From contig CAAEWE010000019.1 of assembly GCA_900759665.1 (NCBI GenBank), forward strand, positions 1 to 7,220: DNA of 7,220 nt, written 5' to 3'. How positions within the stretch are numbered: position 1 is the stretch's first letter; each line of letters starts with the position of its first letter. The position numbers and the translations under genes are program-made. The stretch comes from Lachnospiraceae bacterium (GTDB lineage Bacteria > Bacillota > Clostridia > Lachnospirales > Lachnospiraceae). Shown here piece after piece: positions 5,673 to 7,220 of this stretch. The notes under the pieces were generated by a model that ran no database searches, was not told the DNA's origin, and saw only the letters and a list, made by a program, of their open reading frames with translations.

Positions 5673-6714
5673 ACTTGAACTTCTCCTTTAATTTGTTTGC
5701 AATCTTCACAAGAGTAAGCATTACCGGGACTTCTGTTAATACACCTACTGTAGTTGCCAGTGCCGCTGGACTTGATGTACCAAATAAAGCTACAGCGACT
5801 GCAACAGCTAACTCAAAGAAATTCGATGCACCAATCATTCCAGCCGGGGCTGCAATATCATACGGAAGTCTGATAATTCTGCATACTCCAAATGCCAGAA
5901 AGAATATAAAGAATGTCTGAATGATCAGCGGAACTGCAATCAATATAATGTGCAGTGGGTTGTCCAGCACCACCTCGCCCTGAAACATAAAAATCAGTAT
6001 CAGCGTGAGCAAAAGTCCCACTGTTGTTGCGGAATCAAATTTATGCAGAAAAGTCTGCTCAAAGTATTCCGTACCTTTCTTTCTGACTACCAGCAGCCTT
6101 GTTATGATTCCGGCTGCAAGTGGTATTACTACAAATAGAACCACACTCATAAATAACGTCTGAAACGGAACACTAACATTAGAAACACCAAGCAGAAATT
6201 TCACAATCGGTACAAATGCAAATAATATAATAATGTCATTTGATGCCACCTGAACTACTGTATAAGCCGGATTTCCCTTTGTCAGCGTACTCCAGACAAA
6301 TACCATAGCGGTACATGGAGCTGCTCCGAGAAGCACGGCTCCTGCGAGATACTCCGTCGCAAGATCCGGTGTGATCCATGTCTTAAACACCACAAAAAAG
6401 AAAAATGATGCAATTCCATACATAGTAAAAGGCTTTATTAGCCAGTTTACAATCCATGTAACAAATAAACCTTTCGGGTTTTTCCCGATATTTTTAATAC
6501 TCTTGAAGTCAACCTTCATCATCATTGGATAGATCATAATCCATATAAGAACTGCCAGCGGAATAGAAATTCCTGCATATTCCAGATAGTTCAGTGCCTC
6601 TTTCATTCCCGGAAAAAAATGTCCCAACATAATTCCTATAAGCATACAGATAATTACCCATACAGTCAGGTAACGCTGGAAAAAACTAATTCCTGAATTT
6701 GATTCTTCTTTCAT
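5665..6714 (-). CDS. acr3: Acr3-type arsenite efflux permease
   Basis: This 349-residue, very hydrophobic membrane protein exports arsenite from the cytoplasm, driven by the ion gradient. About ten membrane segments can be seen, roughly at 17-35, 46-66, 83-109, 121-141, 150-176, 181-208, 229-246, 255-277, 286-312 and 316-339. The family signature GAAPCTAMVFVWSTLTKGN carries Cys134, matching the conserved cysteine required for transport in Acr3 proteins. The motifs QVASNDIIILF (155-165), IGASNFFELAVA (294-305) and LTEVPVML (326-333) are also typical, with membrane glutamates at 301 and 328. Length and motifs fit Acr3 (BASS superfamily), not ArsB. The gene sits between arsR and arsC and overlaps the arsC start by 8 nt, suggesting translational coupling. 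Confidence 0.95.
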   Translation of the reverse strand: MKEESNSGISFFQRYLTVWVIICMLIGIMLGHFFPGMKEALNYLEYAGISIPLAVLIWIMIYPMMMKVDFKSIKNIGKNPKGLFVTWIVNWLIKPFTMYGIASFFFFVVFKTWITPDLATEYLAGAVLLGAAPCTAMVFVWSTLTKGNPAYTVVQVASNDIIILFAFVPIVKFLLGVSNVSVPFQTLFMSVVLFVVIPLAAGIITRLLVVRKKGTEYFEQTFLHKFDSATTVGLLLTLILIFMFQGEVVLDNPLHIILIAVPLIIQTFFIFFLAFGVCRIIRLPYDIAAPAGMIGASNFFELAVAVAVALFGTSSPAALATTVGVLTEVPVMLTLVKIANKLKEKFKYE

Positions 6715-6722
6715 GATATCTG

Positions 6723-6730
6723 CTCTCCTT
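6723..6730 (-). promoter_or_regulatory. Ribosome binding site fixing the acr3 start
   Basis: AAGGAGAG on the minus strand lies 8 nt before the ATG at 6714. The same frame is open further upstream, to a TTG at 6765 inside arsR, but that start has no comparable site and would add 17 residues overlapping arsR. The ATG at 6714 is therefore preferred. Confidence 0.8.
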
Positions 6731-6733
6731 AAA

Positions 6734-7033
6734 TTATTTACAACAATCCCCGTCACCGCATCCAAGGCAAGTAAGGGATTCTATAAAGTGTTTGTAATTC
6801 ATCAATGTCTCACAATTCAAAGAATAGTGATGCCATTTTCCTTCCTTACGATCATTCACAAGGCCGCATCCTACCAGTATCTTCATATGATGGGATAAAG
6901 TTGGCTGGGTAATTTCAAATCTTTCCAAAAGTTTACACCCGCACTTTTCTCCATCCGACAGCATCTGTACAATTTCCAGCCGGTTCGCATCGCCCAAAGC
7001 CTTGCATATCAAAGCCACATCCATTGCATTCAT
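6734..7033 (-). CDS. arsR: ArsR-family arsenite-responsive repressor
   Basis: This 99-residue winged-helix protein has the usual ArsR/SmtB length and should repress its own operon until As(III) or Sb(III) binds. Visible features are the N-terminal KALGDANRLEIVQML helix (about residues 11-25), the thiolate motif EKCGCKLL with Cys31 and Cys33 (equivalent to the CxC of the classical ELCVCDL metal site), the recognition helix QPTLSHHMKIL (43-53), and a wing around DRKEGKWHHYSL (61-72). The C-terminus is unusually thiol-rich, with Cys89, Cys92, Cys97 and Cys98. The ATG at 7033 has GAGG (7044-7041) seven nt upstream. The gene is first in the operon and is followed after 19 nt by acr3, which supports arsenic over other metals as its signal. 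Confidence 0.93.
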   Translation of the reverse strand: MNAMDVALICKALGDANRLEIVQMLSDGEKCGCKLLERFEITQPTLSHHMKILVGCGLVNDRKEGKWHHYSLNCETLMNYKHFIESLTCLGCGDGDCCK

Positions 7034-7044
7034 ATTGACACCTC

Positions 7045-7104
7045 ACATTGATCATTGTCTATGTTCAATATAATATATACATAGATATTTGTCAATGTAT
7101 GTAT
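7045..7104. promoter_or_regulatory. Candidate ArsR operator region (two inverted repeats)
   Basis: Two symmetric elements overlap the ars promoter and leader. ATACATA (7077-7083) and TATGTAT (7098-7104) are perfect 7-bp arms centred on the -35 side of the promoter. ACATTGATCATTGT (7045-7058) is an imperfect palindrome with a TGATCA core, between the predicted transcription start and the ribosome binding site. ArsR/SmtB repressors generally bind AT-rich imperfect dyads in their own promoters. Which dyad is used, or whether both are, cannot be decided from sequence. Confidence 0.45.
7067..7095 (-). promoter_or_regulatory. ars operon promoter
   Basis: The minus strand carries a consensus -35 TTGACA (7095-7090), a 17-nt spacer and a -10 TATATT (7072-7067). 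Transcription should start near 7060, giving a leader of about 27 nt before the arsR ATG at 7033. It is the only good promoter upstream of arsR, acr3 and arsC, so all three are probably one transcript. Confidence 0.8.
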
Positions 7105-7107
7105 TTT

Positions 7108-7138
7108 AAAAAAAGAGAATCAAGTTTTTGATTCTCTT
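7108..7138 (-). terminator. Intrinsic terminator ahead of the ars operon
   Basis: On the minus strand a perfect 10-bp stem (AGAGAATCAA at 7137-7128 pairing with TTGATTCTCT at 7123-7114) closes a 4-nt loop and is followed by six more T residues (7113-7108). It should end transcription of the gene entering from the right and insulate it from the ars promoter, whose -35 lies 13 nt further on. On the plus strand the stem is followed by TCATAC rather than a T-run, so the orientation is clear. Confidence 0.85.
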
Positions 7139-7169
7139 CATACATTCATTATAGCTTTTATCATCCATT

Positions 7170-7220
7170 TTATTTGCCCCAAACAGCCGCTGCATTCGAC
7201 CTTACAAGCAGTTCTTCCAC
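7170..7220 (-). CDS. 3' end of an unidentified gene (C-terminal 16 residues)
   Basis: An open minus-strand frame enters from the window edge and ends at a TAA at 7172-7170, reading VEELLVRSNAAAVWGK. A strong intrinsic terminator begins about 32 nt after this stop, as expected for the end of a real gene. Another minus frame is also open here but runs on into the terminator stem region, which makes it a weaker candidate. Too little protein is visible to name a family, so no function is assigned. The start lies outside the window. Confidence 0.4.
   Translation of the reverse strand: MEELLVRSNAAAVWGK

Noticed and set aside
6715..6765. Longer Acr3 beginning at TTG 6765 inside arsR
   Set aside because: It would overlap arsR by over 30 nt without a good ribosome binding site; the ATG at 6714 has AAGGAGAG.
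1..7220. CRISPR arrays, tRNA or rRNA genes, insertion sequences, phage or defence genes
   Set aside because: No direct-repeat arrays, cloverleaf-like sequences, rRNA blocks, transposase motifs or integrase motifs were seen on either strand.

Overview
The window looks like a chromosomal segment of a low-to-moderate GC Gram-positive anaerobe, probably a Lachnospiraceae/Clostridia member. The reasons are strong AGGAGG-type ribosome binding sites, consensus TTGACA/TATAAT-like promoters, U-tailed intrinsic terminators, an FMN-riboswitch-controlled ribD-ribE-ribBA-ribH operon of Bacillota type, and an arsR-acr3-arsC operon with a thioredoxin-type arsenate reductase. The taxon is inferred from gene organisation and codon style, not from a marker gene. 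Every convincing gene lies on the minus strand, so the window is transcribed from high to low coordinates.

Layout in transcription order. (1) 7220-7108: the last 16 codons of a gene entering from outside, then a strong intrinsic terminator. (2) 7095-5259: an arsenic operon. A consensus promoter with inverted repeats that could be ArsR operators leads into arsR, the arsenite exporter acr3 and the arsenate reductase arsC. The genes are separated by 19 nt and then overlap by 8 nt. (3) 5258-4996: a spacer with no clear terminator, a 22-codon ORF with a good ribosome binding site, and two adjacent stem-loops. (4) 4995-1065: the riboflavin operon. A promoter is followed at once by an FMN riboswitch, two successive intrinsic terminators, and then ribD, ribE, ribBA and ribH. 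(5) 1049-399: a HAD-family phosphatase gene 15 nt after ribH, apparently the fifth gene of the operon. (6) 398-1: a spacer with a minus-strand promoter, overlapping short ORFs, a degenerate-looking reading frame and a 13-bp stem-loop. The next transcription unit probably starts beyond position 1.

How the genes work together. RibBA makes both precursors: the pyrimidine from GTP and dihydroxybutanone phosphate from ribulose 5-phosphate. RibD deaminates and reduces the pyrimidine. A phosphatase must then remove its phosphate, and the co-transcribed HAD protein is a natural candidate. RibH condenses the two branches to lumazine and RibE dismutates lumazine to riboflavin. FMN made from riboflavin binds the leader aptamer and should shut off transcription at the leader terminators. 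Independently, ArsC reduces arsenate to arsenite, Acr3 exports arsenite, and ArsR senses arsenite and derepresses the operon.

The gene content is mostly well known. The parts most worth a second look are the HAD gene in the operon, the double terminator and competing stems behind the riboswitch, the cysteine-rich ArsR, and the two spacers with remnant-like reading frames.
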